The notes under the pieces are model-generated. The model was not told the origin of the DNA. It saw only the letters and a program-made list of their open reading frames with translations, and did not search any database. From contig UCLB01000028.1 of the NCBI GenBank assembly GCA_900473205.1, positions 24,651 to 88,650 on the forward strand: a DNA stretch of 64,000 nt. The letters are read 5' to 3'. Every line of letters begins with the position of its first letter. Within the stretch, counting starts at the first letter, position 1. Made by a program: the position numbers and the translations under genes. The stretch is from Hyphomicrobiales bacterium (GTDB lineage Bacteria > Pseudomonadota > Alphaproteobacteria > Rhizobiales > Rhizobiaceae). Of this stretch, positions 28,235-37,276 are shown piece after piece.

Positions 28235-28834
28235 TCACGGGCATGCCACAACCAAAATCCGCGCATCCTCTTCACCGGCGGAGGTATAGATATGTCCCAT
28301 GCCGCTATCCAGATAGGCACTCTCTCCAGCGGAAAGTGTCACCGGAGCATGGTGTTCGGTGTAGATGGTCAGTTGCCCTGACATGACAAGCACAAATTCC
28401 TGACCTGGGTGACGAATATAGTCGTCGAAGGACATTTTGCTGTGGGCTTTTACGACGCCTGTCATCGGTGTCATGGCCTTCTGCCAGATCTCCGGGAACA
28501 GGATTTCATAGGAATATTCCTCGGTTTCCTGTGGCTGAAACTCGCCGATACGGGCTACGGCGAGGCTGTTTTTTTTGAAGCTGTCTCCCTCACGGCCAAA
28601 AAGAGCTGCTAGCTCCATTCCAAGCCCCGCCGCCAGGCTGCTCAGGCGGTCATATGTCAGCGCCATCAGTCCGCGCTCGACTTTCGACAGTGTCGATATG
28701 GCAAGACCGGTGAGTTCCGACATTTCCGCAAGCGTGAGGTTTCGGTCGCTGCGCATGTCGCGCAGACGGCGCCCGAATTCCAGTCGCTGCTCCTCGGCAT
28801 TCTGTGCCGACGCTTTCGCGTTGATGATGTTCAT
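28235..28834 (-). CDS. XRE-cupin transcriptional regulator of the kyn locus
   Basis: The 199-residue protein joins an N-terminal XRE helix-turn-helix (about 17-75: FGRRLRDMRSDRNLTLAEM, then TGLAISTLSKVERGLMALTYD) to a C-terminal cupin (about 125-195: HPGQEFVLVMSGQLTIYTEHH, LSAGESAYLDSGMGHIY). Regulators of this build sense small ligands in the cupin and repress neighbouring catabolic genes. It is divergent from kynA, with 270 bp between starts that contain a 36-bp palindrome, so it probably controls tryptophan degradation and itself. Confidence 0.88.
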   Translation of the reverse strand: MNIINAKASAQNAEEQRLEFGRRLRDMRSDRNLTLAEMSELTGLAISTLSKVERGLMALTYDRLSSLAAGLGMELAALFGREGDSFKKNSLAVARIGEFQPQETEEYSYEILFPEIWQKAMTPMTGVVKAHSKMSFDDYIRHPGQEFVLVMSGQLTIYTEHHAPVTLSAGESAYLDSGMGHIYTSAGEEDARILVVACP

Positions 28835-28843
28835 TCCAAAACA

Positions 28844-28860
28844 TTATCAACTGCTGATAA
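28844..28860. promoter_or_regulatory. TTATCA-N5-TGATAA inverted repeat before the XRE-cupin gene
   Basis: A 6-5-6 inverted repeat begins 10 bp upstream of the regulator start. Its position suggests an operator or transcript-leader element for autoregulation. It differs in sequence from the large palindrome at 28872-28907. Confidence 0.35.
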
Positions 28861-28871
28861 GAAATGAAATG

Positions 28872-28907
28872 TTTTCGTATCGGAAAAAGTATTTTCCAAT
28901 ACGAAAA
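28872..28907. promoter_or_regulatory. 36-bp palindromic operator in the kyn divergent promoter
   Basis: TTTTCGTAT (28872-28880) and ATACGAAAA (28899-28907) flank an inner palindrome GGAAAA-AGTA-TTTTCC (28882-28897); over the 16-base arms only one position fails to pair. It can also be read as two adjacent TTTTC-N6-GAAAA sites 20 bp apart. This is the expected form of a double dimer site for the XRE-cupin regulator. Confidence 0.65.
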
Positions 28908-29104
28908 ACGATGTTAGATAATGCTCGCATAAACCCGCATTTTCAATGGACCCAAAAACGCCAGCTAGAGGGATGGAATAGCCGCCGCTCCGGGATTTTC
29001 GGCCTCGCTTCGAGGTTGGAGATGTCGTGGATTACATTATTTCCGCCTGGACTGACGCGTTGCCTACGCTCAAGCGCAGCTCTTTGATAAAAGGTAAGAA
29101 TTGT

Positions 29105-29944
29105 ATGGTTGAGAAAGTCTATGATCCGGGTACAGAGGGCGCAAAGATGTCGTTTGCGGACGCAATGTCCTATGGCGATTACCTCCATCTCGATGGAATT
29201 CTCGGCCAGCAACATCCGCTGAGCCAGGCCCATGACGAGATGCTGTTTATCATCCAGCACCAGACCAGCGAACTCTGGATGAAGCTTGCCATTCATGAAA
29301 TGGATGCTGCCCGACGCGCGCTGAAAGCCGGAGATACCTCCAATATGTTCAAGATGCTGGCCCGCGTCTCGCGCATTTTTGAACAGCTGAACAGCGCATG
29401 GGACGTTTTGCGCACCATGACACCTGCCGATTACACCAAGTTTCGCGCAGCGCTCGGTCCTTCCTCCGGTTTCCAGTCCTACCAGAACCGGATGATCGAA
29501 TATATTCTTGGCAACAGAAACCCCAACCTGCTTAAGCCCCACGAACATCGCCCTCACATTCATCAAATGCTGGTGGATGAGCTGGATCGACCCAGTTTTT
29601 ACGACGAGGTCATTACGCTTCTGTTCCGCACGGTCGATGGTACGGACGAGCATGTGCCGCCGCCCCAATTGCGGTCGCCCCATGCCGCAGTTCCTGAAAT
29701 TCAGGCGCGCTGGAAGACGGTTTACGAGAATATCGATCAATACTGGATGATGTACGAGCTTGGAGAAAAGCTGGTGGACATCGAGGATTATTTCCGCCGC
29801 TGGCGCTTCAACCACGTCACCACCGTGGAGCGCGTTATTGGTTTCAAACGCGGGACCGGCGGCACGGCCGGGGTCGAATATTTGCGAAAAATGTTGGGCG
29901 TCGAACTGTTTCCCGAACTTTGGCACCTGCGCGGAGAATTGTGA
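29105..29944 (+). CDS. kynA: Tryptophan 2,3-dioxygenase
   Basis: This heme enzyme opens the indole ring of L-tryptophan to N-formylkynurenine. The 279-residue product carries the family block YGDYLHLDGILGQQHPLS with QAHDEMLFIIQHQTSELWMK (about residues 23-60) and the distal FRRWRFNHVTTVERVIGFK containing the likely heme-ligand histidine, plus GTGGTAGVEYLRKM. The ATG at 29105 gives the normal length; the open frame from 29027 extends into the leader. It is followed at two bases by kynU and is divergent from the XRE-cupin regulator. Confidence 0.96.
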   Translation: MVEKVYDPGTEGAKMSFADAMSYGDYLHLDGILGQQHPLSQAHDEMLFIIQHQTSELWMKLAIHEMDAARRALKAGDTSNMFKMLARVSRIFEQLNSAWDVLRTMTPADYTKFRAALGPSSGFQSYQNRMIEYILGNRNPNLLKPHEHRPHIHQMLVDELDRPSFYDEVITLLFRTVDGTDEHVPPPQLRSPHAAVPEIQARWKTVYENIDQYWMMYELGEKLVDIEDYFRRWRFNHVTTVERVIGFKRGTGGTAGVEYLRKMLGVELFPELWHLRGEL

Positions 29945-29946
29945 TT

Positions 29947-31143
29947 ATGACGATGAACACGGTTTTGAGAAAAGAGCTTTTCAATCTGCCGGAAGGCGTC
30001 ATTTACCTCGATGGCAATTCGCTGGGTCCATTGCCCTCCAATGCTTTGGCCAGAGCCACCAAGACGATTGGCGAAGAGTGGGGGCAGGAACTGATCCGCG
30101 CGTGGAACAGTGCGGGCTGGATGGCGCTTCCCCAGCGGGTAGGCGACAAGATTGCGCGGTTGATTGGCGCGCCTGCGGGTTCCGTGACGACAGGCGATAC
30201 ACTGTCCCTCAAGGTCTATCAGGCAGTTGCAGCAGCGCTGAAAATGCGGCCAGATCGTAAGGTGATCCTGTCGGATAGTGGCAATTTCCCCTCGGACCTT
30301 TATATGGTCGGCGGATTGATCGATACGATTTCCAGCGGCCACCGTCTTCTCACGCCATCTCCCGATCAGGTTGCCGATCACATCGATAAGACGGTTGCGG
30401 TGGTGATGTTGACGCAGGTCGATTATCGCACAGGACGATTGCACGACATGCACGCCATTACGCGCAAGGCGCAGGAAGCCGGCGCGGTGGTCATATGGGA
30501 TCTGGCCCATAGCGCGGGTGCCGTGCCCCTTGATCTGACGGGTTGCGGCGCGGAATTTGCGGTGGGCTGCTCGTACAAATATCTGAACGGCGGCCCCGGC
30601 GCGCCAGCCTTTATTTATGTCCGTCCAGATGTGATCGAGAGCATCGAGCCTGCTCTGGCCGGATGGATGGGGCATGATGCGCCCTTCGGTATGGAACTGG
30701 CCTATCGCCCCGCCATGTCAATCGAGAGACTACGGGTCGGAACACCGGCCATCGTGCAACTGTCGATTCTCGATGAGGCCCTTGAGGTATGGAATGGCGT
30801 CGAAATGAGCGACGTCAGAAAAGCGTCCATCACGCTCAGCGAAATGTTTATTGCAGGTGTCGAGGCTCAATGCCCGGACATCAAGCTGGCGTCACCCCGA
30901 CAAAGCGACATCCGGGGATCGCAGGTGTCCTTTGCTTTCGAGCATGGTTACGCTGCCATTCAGGCACTGATCGATCACGGCGTCATCGGTGATTTCCGCG
31001 CCCCCGATATCATGCGCTTCGGCTTCTGCCCTCTCTATATTGGCGAAGACGATGTCACCAACGCGGTCGAGATCGTGGCAAAGGTGATCAACGAAGGCCT
31101 TTGGGACGACCCGAAATACAAGAAGAAACTGGCCGTGACGTGA
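29947..31143 (+). CDS. kynU: Kynureninase
   Basis: KynU is a PLP enzyme that cleaves kynurenine to anthranilate and alanine. The 398-residue protein has the PLP-lysine motif GCSYKYLNGGPGAPAF (Lys211), the cofactor-binding aspartate in VVIWDLAHSAG and the N-terminal YLDGNSLGPLP. The ATG at 29947 is placed two bases after the kynA stop with GGAG about ten bases upstream; MNTV two codons on is an alternative. The intermediate step, N-formylkynurenine hydrolysis, has no gene in this window. Confidence 0.95.
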   Translation: MTMNTVLRKELFNLPEGVIYLDGNSLGPLPSNALARATKTIGEEWGQELIRAWNSAGWMALPQRVGDKIARLIGAPAGSVTTGDTLSLKVYQAVAAALKMRPDRKVILSDSGNFPSDLYMVGGLIDTISSGHRLLTPSPDQVADHIDKTVAVVMLTQVDYRTGRLHDMHAITRKAQEAGAVVIWDLAHSAGAVPLDLTGCGAEFAVGCSYKYLNGGPGAPAFIYVRPDVIESIEPALAGWMGHDAPFGMELAYRPAMSIERLRVGTPAIVQLSILDEALEVWNGVEMSDVRKASITLSEMFIAGVEAQCPDIKLASPRQSDIRGSQVSFAFEHGYAAIQALIDHGVIGDFRAPDIMRFGFCPLYIGEDDVTNAVEIVAKVINEGLWDDPKYKKKLAVT

Positions 31144-31428
31144 GCCTTTTCAAAAGGATGGGTTCTGCAAGGAGGTCCAAGAGGCCGTCAGGGCTTTCGC
31201 CACATGGATGGCCATCTCCGTAAGGGCCTCTTCGCGCTTCGCCAGTTTTTGCGAGGGCAGGATAAGGAACCGAGCATCAGGTTCCATCGTCGCCGCACGC
31301 ACAGGCGCAGCCAAGCGTTGTGTCGTGTGTCCACCGAAGACGGCATTAGTAGGCGAACCACTCACGGGCGTTGCTACGAGTCAACTCCATACCGGAAGTG
31401 GGCCGGCTTTTGCCTGCTCTAGAGCCAC
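31144..31428. other. Gene-poor interval, possible 71-codon minus-strand frame
   Basis: Between convergent kynU and the TIGR02302 gene only one small frame is open, 31150-31365 on the minus strand. Its C-terminal half (from MEPDARFLILPSQKLAKRE) has helical coding-like composition, but it has no family signature and no clear ribosome site. No U-tract terminator was found. I do not call a gene. Confidence 0.35.
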
Positions 31429-34113
31429 CTACTGAATGTCCAGCAAGCGCTCCAGATATCGGCGCTCGACTTCTCCGGGCGGATTGTTGCCGAGCTTTTC
31501 GCGGATGGCTTCCAGAATCTCGCGGGCGCGCTGGACATCGATTTCGTCGGGCACGCGGACCTGATTATCGCCGAAATCCGGGCCGCTGCTTTCGCGCGGG
31601 CGACCAAGCGGATCGCGGCCGTTCTGGCCGCCTTGGCCCATCATGCCCTCCTGACCCTGACCGGGTTGCTGGCCCTGCTGCCGCATGGCCTGCATGATCT
31701 GGCCCATCATGTCCTGAGCGCCCTGACGAAGTGCGTTGAGCGCGTTGCCCTGACCTTCGACGGCCTGTTCGCCCTGACTTTGACCGAGCGCCTGGCCAGC
31801 ACCCTTCATTTCCTGCTCGGCCTTGCCGAAATTCTGGCCGGGCTCCATGCCGAGATCGCGCAGGCCTTTTTGCAGATCGCCGAGTTGCTTTCCAAGGCCA
31901 TCCTGTTGCTGGCGCAGGTTTTTCAGTGCTTCGCGTAGCTGATCGGCTGTCATCTGGTCAGTCGGGTTCTGACCCTGACCATTCTGGTTTTGACCGTTCT
32001 GCCCTTGCTGCTGCTGGTCCTGCTGACCCGGTTGCAGGCCGTTCTGGCCCATCTGCGGATCGCTGCCTTCTTCACCCTGCTGTGGGTCGCCGCGCTGCAT
32101 GCGGTCACGAAGGGCCTGATCAAGCTTGAAAGTTTCATCCATCAGCTTTTGTTGCTGCTGCATGATTTCACCCAGCTTGTCGATTTGCTGGCGCAGCTGG
32201 CTGTTTTGCTGTTGCTGTTGTCCCTGTTGGCCGCGCTGTGGTCGTCCGGCCTGAAGATTGTTCATCATGCGCTGCAATTGCGAAAGCATTTCCTGCGCGG
32301 CATCGCGGTTGCCGGAGCGCGCGAGGTTTTCGATCTGGTTCATCATGTTTTCCAGATCGCGCTGCCGCAGCACATTCTGTGCCTGTTGGTTCATATTGGA
32401 CTGCGGTGCGTTCTGCATGCGCTGGGCGAGTTCTTTCATGAGCTCGTTCATCGCTTCACGAAGCTCCTGCATCAGCTTGGCGACTTCCTCGTCGGGCGCC
32501 TTACGCTCCAGCGCATCTGAGAGCGCATTCTGCGCGTCACGCAACCGCTGTTCGGCCTGAGAGAGATCACCATCTTCGATGCCGAGTGCAATTTGCCACA
32601 GATAATCTGCGGTGTCCTTGAGCATCTCTTCATTGTAGGCAAGCTTCATGCGCGTCTGTGCAGATTGCAGCAGAAGGTAATGGGTTTTGTTGGGAATGGT
32701 CTCTTCCGGACGCAGGCCAACAGCCTCGTTATAGGCGATTGCCTTCGGCATCTGGCGGGTGTCGAGTGAGAAAATCTGGCGCTGTTCGACAATGGCTCCG
32801 GCCAACGGCTCGGAGAAATTGCGTCCGGGCAGTATCATCTCCTGGGAGGGGCTGCGACCCGTTTGGCCAGCACCATCAGTGGCGACAAGTGTGATGCGCA
32901 CCCGTTTGCCCGCCATGGGATGTTCGGTCAGGTTCCGGCTGGTCACGCCTTTCATCTCACGCTGATTCTGGCGTGGCAGATCCAGCTTGAATTCCGGTGG
33001 CGGATAAAGCGGTGTCGCGCCTTCGGCCACGCCGATGGGTTCGATCACGGCGTGGGCTTCGCGGATACCATAGTCATCCTTGGCGGTGAAGCCGATTTCC
33101 AGCGCACCGTTGACTGCCCGGCGCGGCAGATTGTCGAAAGCAATCGTTGGCGCTTTATCGGGAATGACGTTGAACTGCCATTGCTGGCCATTGGCTTCAA
33201 TGGTGCCGCTTTCCTTTATCTCCATCGCGAAGGTACGCGGCGCGAGCGGTGTCTCGGTCGTCTCCGCCACTTTCGCAGCGTCCTGTGCACCTGGCTTCTC
33301 AGCGCCCTCGGGTGTCAGTTTTTGCAGCTGACCGGCCTCTTGCGGCTCGAAGGTGACCTCTTCATTGCCTTCGCCACCCGTCATGCGGATGGTGAGTTTG
33401 GACGATTGCGGCAGAGAGACGGCCTCATGTCCAGCTGCATTGTTGCCGGTCAGGAAAATGGGTGCGCGACCGGTATAGGACGGCGGCGTGACCCATGCGT
33501 CGAGACGAATATCTGGGTTTGCCGGTCCGCTGGACGGGCGGTTGCGGAAGGCATCGGCAATATCGCCTGCGCCATTCGAAAAGGAAAAGCCGAAAGCGGC
33601 GACGAGAATGAGGGCCGGGATGGCGCGTAGCGCACTGCGGTCGTGGCTTGCGATGTCCGGCTGCGGCAGGCCGGCATCCAGTGCTGCAATCCGTTCGGCC
33701 ATGCGCAACTGGTGTTCTTTCCACAGCGTGCGCGCGAAAGGCGTTTCGAAAGCGGGCTCGTCCTCCTGCACGCCAACGGGTTGGTGCGGCAGGCCGTTGC
33801 GGGTTTCCAAAAGGCGTGAAGCCTCATCTTTCGTCGGCCATCTTAACCGCGCAATGGGCAGCAGAGACGTGATGAAAAAAAAGATGAGCAGGAAGACAAT
33901 GCCGAGGCGCAGGAAATCCGGCATCTGCCGGAAAAGGCCGAGCCAGGCCAGAGAGACAAACACGGCAGCGAGCGAAAGCGGAAGCAGGGTTTTGGGCGCA
34001 AGACGCTCGGCAAAGAGAACGAACTTGGCAAAAAAGCGCTTGCCTGCCACGCGGCGTGCAAGGTCCGGCCTGTTTTCGAAAGCGCCTTTTCCGCCCTGCT
34101 TGGATGTGGTCAT
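31429..34113 (-). CDS. TIGR02302-family membrane protein with Gln/Met-rich coiled-coil region
   Basis: The 894-residue protein matches the alphaproteobacterial TIGR02302 family of unknown function. Two transmembrane helices lie at about 44-60 and 68-88 and a third near AIPALILVAAFGFSF; a periplasmic-type middle region follows. The C-terminal third is low complexity, rich in Gln, Met, Asn and Gly (QQGQQQQQNSQLRQQ and similar), predicted coiled-coil or disordered. The start at 34113 (MTTSKQGG) is chosen because GGGAG lies nine bases upstream; in-frame starts at 34152 (ATG) and 34158 (TTG) lack a site. It follows lysA on the same strand after 165 bp. Confidence 0.85.
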   Translation of the reverse strand: MTTSKQGGKGAFENRPDLARRVAGKRFFAKFVLFAERLAPKTLLPLSLAAVFVSLAWLGLFRQMPDFLRLGIVFLLIFFFITSLLPIARLRWPTKDEASRLLETRNGLPHQPVGVQEDEPAFETPFARTLWKEHQLRMAERIAALDAGLPQPDIASHDRSALRAIPALILVAAFGFSFSNGAGDIADAFRNRPSSGPANPDIRLDAWVTPPSYTGRAPIFLTGNNAAGHEAVSLPQSSKLTIRMTGGEGNEEVTFEPQEAGQLQKLTPEGAEKPGAQDAAKVAETTETPLAPRTFAMEIKESGTIEANGQQWQFNVIPDKAPTIAFDNLPRRAVNGALEIGFTAKDDYGIREAHAVIEPIGVAEGATPLYPPPEFKLDLPRQNQREMKGVTSRNLTEHPMAGKRVRITLVATDGAGQTGRSPSQEMILPGRNFSEPLAGAIVEQRQIFSLDTRQMPKAIAYNEAVGLRPEETIPNKTHYLLLQSAQTRMKLAYNEEMLKDTADYLWQIALGIEDGDLSQAEQRLRDAQNALSDALERKAPDEEVAKLMQELREAMNELMKELAQRMQNAPQSNMNQQAQNVLRQRDLENMMNQIENLARSGNRDAAQEMLSQLQRMMNNLQAGRPQRGQQGQQQQQNSQLRQQIDKLGEIMQQQQKLMDETFKLDQALRDRMQRGDPQQGEEGSDPQMGQNGLQPGQQDQQQQGQNGQNQNGQGQNPTDQMTADQLREALKNLRQQQDGLGKQLGDLQKGLRDLGMEPGQNFGKAEQEMKGAGQALGQSQGEQAVEGQGNALNALRQGAQDMMGQIMQAMRQQGQQPGQGQEGMMGQGGQNGRDPLGRPRESSGPDFGDNQVRVPDEIDVQRAREILEAIREKLGNNPPGEVERRYLERLLDIQ

Positions 34114-34278
34114 CAATCCGTTCTCCCGGTTCTGGCCACCCGATTTCGCCATTCCCAAACAGCGATTGAACTCAGTGCAACGGAAATGAAGATAACACTC
34201 TTTATGGCGAAGACGAGGGCAAGCCTGCGCTCACCCCCATTTTTCAGCCCTATTCGCTCAATTGTGATCGTTCAAAAC

Positions 34279-35547
34279 TCAATCGAGCCAGGTGGGGACC
34301 GAGTCGAGCGCAATCAACTCTTCATATGTACCGCGCGGGCGGATGACGTGGAACTGGTCACCCTTCACCAGGACTTCCGGCACCAGCAGGCGCGAATTGT
34401 AGGTTCCGGCCTGCACGGCACCATAGGCTCCGGCGGAGCTGACGGCGATCAGGTCACCCGGTTGGGGCGCTGCCATTTCACGGTCCAGTGCCAGATAATC
34501 GCCGGTTTCGCAGACCGGGCCAACGACATCCGCCTTGATGCGCGGGGCGTCAGCGGTTGACTGTACGACCGGGCGAATAGCGTGATAGGCCTCATACAGT
34601 GTCGGGCGAATGAGATCATTCATCGCCGCGTCCACAATCACGAATGTCTTGTCGCCGCCATCCTTCACATAAATGACTTCCGTCACCAAAATCCCGGCAT
34701 TGCCGACGATCAGACGGCCCGGTTCTGTTATGATCTTGCAGTTGAGGCTCTGCAGCTCGTTCTTGACGATATAGGCATAGGCATCCGGCAAGGGCGGCGG
34801 ATTGTTGTCTTCGCGGTAGGGAATGCCCAGCCCGCCGCCAATATCGACATGGCTGATCGTGTGGCCATCTCCGCGCAGGGATTCTACAAGCTCGCGCAGC
34901 AACCGGAAGGCATCCTCGAAGGGCTGCAATTCGGTGATCTGGCTACCGATATGCATATCGATGCCGCTGACCTGAATGCCCGGCAGAGTGGCGGCATGGC
35001 TATAGATGGCGCGCGCCCGCTCATAGGAAATGCCGAACTTGTTTTCCTTCTTGCCGGTGGAAATTTTGGCATGGGTGCCCGCATCCACATCCGGATTGAT
35101 GCGGAAGGACACATGGGCCTTCCTACCCGCCTTCACGGCGCGAAGGTTCAGAACTTCCAGTTCGGGTTCGGACTCTATGTTGAAGCAGTAGATACCGGCG
35201 TCCAGCGCAAAATCCATTTCGGCAACGGTCTTGCCGACGCCGGAAAACATGATGCGGCTTGCGGGAACGCCTGCTGCCAGCGCACGGCGCAACTCTCCGC
35301 CGGAAACGACATCGATGCCAGCGCCGAGTTTTGCCAGTGTTCTCAGAACGGCCTGGTTGGAATTGGCCTTCATCGCATAGCACACCATGGAGTCTACATC
35401 GGCAAAAGCCTCTGAAAAGACCTTGTAATGTCGCTCCAGCGTGGCCGTGGAATAGACGTAGAACGGCGTTCCAACGGCCTTGGCGATTTCAGGCACAGGA
35501 ACGTTTTCGGCGTGAAGCACGCCGTCGATATAGTGAAAATGGTTCAC
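34279..35547 (-). CDS. lysA: Diaminopimelate decarboxylase
   Basis: LysA makes L-lysine from meso-diaminopimelate with PLP. The 422-residue protein shows the PLP-lysine motif YAMKANSNQAVL (Lys60), GAGIDVVSGGELRRAL, the glycine-rich phosphate site HVDIGGGLGIPY and the active-site cysteine motif VVGPVCETGDYLA. The length is typical. It begins 11 bp after lptM on the same strand, matching the lptM-lysA arrangement common in proteobacteria. Confidence 0.97.
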   Translation of the reverse strand: MNHFHYIDGVLHAENVPVPEIAKAVGTPFYVYSTATLERHYKVFSEAFADVDSMVCYAMKANSNQAVLRTLAKLGAGIDVVSGGELRRALAAGVPASRIMFSGVGKTVAEMDFALDAGIYCFNIESEPELEVLNLRAVKAGRKAHVSFRINPDVDAGTHAKISTGKKENKFGISYERARAIYSHAATLPGIQVSGIDMHIGSQITELQPFEDAFRLLRELVESLRGDGHTISHVDIGGGLGIPYREDNNPPPLPDAYAYIVKNELQSLNCKIITEPGRLIVGNAGILVTEVIYVKDGGDKTFVIVDAAMNDLIRPTLYEAYHAIRPVVQSTADAPRIKADVVGPVCETGDYLALDREMAAPQPGDLIAVSSAGAYGAVQAGTYNSRLLVPEVLVKGDQFHVIRPRGTYEELIALDSVPTWLD

Positions 35548-35558
35548 AGCGCTGGACC

Positions 35559-35756
35559 TTAAAGGAGCTTATCGAGAATGAAAGGCCGCTCTGGCGTCGG
35601 CTGCACCTTGGCTTTGTTGGAGCGAATATTACGCTGTTCCGTAGGCGTGCTCGGCGGATCGATGTCGCCTTTGCGGCCACAGCCTGCAAGAGCAAGGCTA
35701 ACGGCAAGTGCCACGCCGACGGGAACGATGAAGGTACGCAAGGTTTTTGAAAGCAT
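35559..35756 (-). CDS. lptM: LPS translocon maturation chaperone LptM, small lipoprotein
   Basis: A 65-residue lipoprotein with a lipobox LAGC (Cys26) after a hydrophobic leader, followed by GRKGDIDPP, the compact signature of LptM/YifL. LptM assists disulphide maturation of the LptD translocon in the outer membrane. The ATG at 35756 gives a normal signal peptide; an in-frame ATG at 35783 would add nine residues. It sits between argH and lysA, its usual neighbourhood. Confidence 0.88.
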   Translation of the reverse strand: MLSKTLRTFIVPVGVALAVSLALAGCGRKGDIDPPSTPTEQRNIRSNKAKVQPTPERPFILDKLL

Positions 35757-35794
35757 GGGCCTGTCCAAAGGAAATCTCTGCATTCCTGATAACG

Positions 35795-35822
35795 AAAAAC
35801 AGGGCGCTTGTGCACCCTGTTT
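35795..35822 (-). terminator. Intrinsic terminator downstream of argH
   Basis: On the minus strand AAACAGGG pairs with CCCTGTTT around a 10-base loop and is followed by a T-rich run (TTTTTCGTT), 30 bp after the argH stop. It separates argH from lptM-lysA transcription. Confidence 0.75.
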
Positions 35823-35851
35823 CTTGTGATGTTCATCGAACGCTGGATTGA

Positions 35852-37252
35852 TTAGTTTTTACCGCGCCACCAGGCGATCTGCTTGCGCACTTCAGACGGG
35901 GCGGTACCGCCGAAGCTGGTGCGGCTGGCAACCGATGCCTCGACCGACAGCACATCGAAGATGCCTGCGGTGATGGCGGGGTTGATGGCCTGCAATTCTT
36001 CCAGAGAGAGATCGGCGAGGTCGCAGCCTTTCTTTTCAGCCAGCGCAACGGCATGGCCGGTAGCGTGGTGGGCATCGCGGAAGGGCAGGCCCGCTTCACG
36101 CACCAGCCAGTCCGCCAGATCGGTCGCCGTAGAATAGCCGGAACCGGCAGCGGCGCGCATCTTGTCGGCGCGTACTTCCAGATCGCGCACCATGCCTGTC
36201 ATGGCAGCAATGGCCAGTTCCAGGCTTTCGGCGGAATCGAAGACCTGTTCCTTGTCTTCCTGCATATCCTTGGAATAGGCGAGCGGCAGACCCTTCATGA
36301 TGGTCAGAAGTGCGATCAGCGAACCGTTGATACGGCCCGTCTTGGCGCGCACCAGTTCCGCCGCATCCGGGTTTTTCTTCTGCGGCATGATGGAAGAGCC
36401 GGTCGAAAACGCGTCTGACAGGCGGATAAAGCCGAATTGCGGGGTCGACCAGATGACGATCTCTTCGGCGAGGCGCGAAAGATGCGTGGCGCAGATGGAC
36501 GCGATGGACAGGAATTCCAGCGCAAAGTCGCGGTCGGAGACCGTATCGATGGAGTTGCGGGTCGGCTCACGGAAGCCGAGTGCCTTCGCCGTCATGTGGC
36601 GGTCAATGGGATAGCCGGTGCCGGCCAGTGCCGCTGCACCAATCGGGCTTTCATCCATGTGTTCGATGGCGTGACGAACACGCGCGCGGTCACGACCGAA
36701 CATTTCCACATAGGCCATGCAATGGTGACCGAAGGTGACAGGCTGCGCCGTCTGCAAATGGGTAAAGCCCGGCATAACGGTGTCGGCATGCTCTTCGGCG
36801 CGGTCGAGGAAGGCAGCGATCAAAGCGGTCAGCATGCCCTCGGTCTTCTGAAGTTCTTCCTTGACCCAAAGGCGGAAATCGAGTGCCACCTGGTCATTGC
36901 GCGAACGGGCCGTGTGCAGACGACCGGCGGCAGGGCCGATGAGATTGGCAAGGCGCGCCTCGATATTCATGTGAATATCTTCAAGCTTGCGGGAGAATTC
37001 GAAGGTTCCGGCTTCGATCTCTGACAGGATCGTGTTCAGGCCGTGAATGATCTTGTCTTTATCTTCATCCGAAATAATGGATTTTGCGGCCAGCATGGTG
37101 GCATGCGCTATTGAGCCGCGGATGTCCTGCGCATAAAGCTTCTTGTCGAAGCCGATGGAGGCATTTATCTCTTCCATAATGGCCGAAGGACCGGAAGCGA
37201 AACGTCCGCCCCACATCTGGTTGGAGGATTTTTGTTCGATGCCGTCAGCCAT
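35852..37252 (-). CDS. argH: Argininosuccinate lyase
   Basis: ArgH catalyses the last step of arginine synthesis, splitting argininosuccinate to arginine and fumarate. The 466-residue protein carries the superfamily signature [20 protein letters not shown] at about 284-303, with [11 protein letters not shown] at the N-terminus and [17 protein letters not shown]. The length is typical. It is divergent from tlpA, with only 24 bp between starts. Confidence 0.98.
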   Translation of the reverse strand: MADGIEQKSSNQMWGGRFASGPSAIMEEINASIGFDKKLYAQDIRGSIAHATMLAAKSIISDEDKDKIIHGLNTILSEIEAGTFEFSRKLEDIHMNIEARLANLIGPAAGRLHTARSRNDQVALDFRLWVKEELQKTEGMLTALIAAFLDRAEEHADTVMPGFTHLQTAQPVTFGHHCMAYVEMFGRDRARVRHAIEHMDESPIGAAALAGTGYPIDRHMTAKALGFREPTRNSIDTVSDRDFALEFLSIASICATHLSRLAEEIVIWSTPQFGFIRLSDAFSTGSSIMPQKKNPDAAELVRAKTGRINGSLIALLTIMKGLPLAYSKDMQEDKEQVFDSAESLELAIAAMTGMVRDLEVRADKMRAAAGSGYSTATDLADWLVREAGLPFRDAHHATGHAVALAEKKGCDLADLSLEELQAINPAITAGIFDVLSVEASVASRTSFGGTAPSEVRKQIAWWRGKN

Positions 37253-37276
37253 TCTTTGCCTGCCCTGGAGTATTCA

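Noticed and set aside
31150..31365. A 71-codon minus-strand frame between kynU and the TIGR02302 gene
   Set aside because: It lacks a ribosome site and any known family; coding-like composition in part of it is not enough to call a gene.
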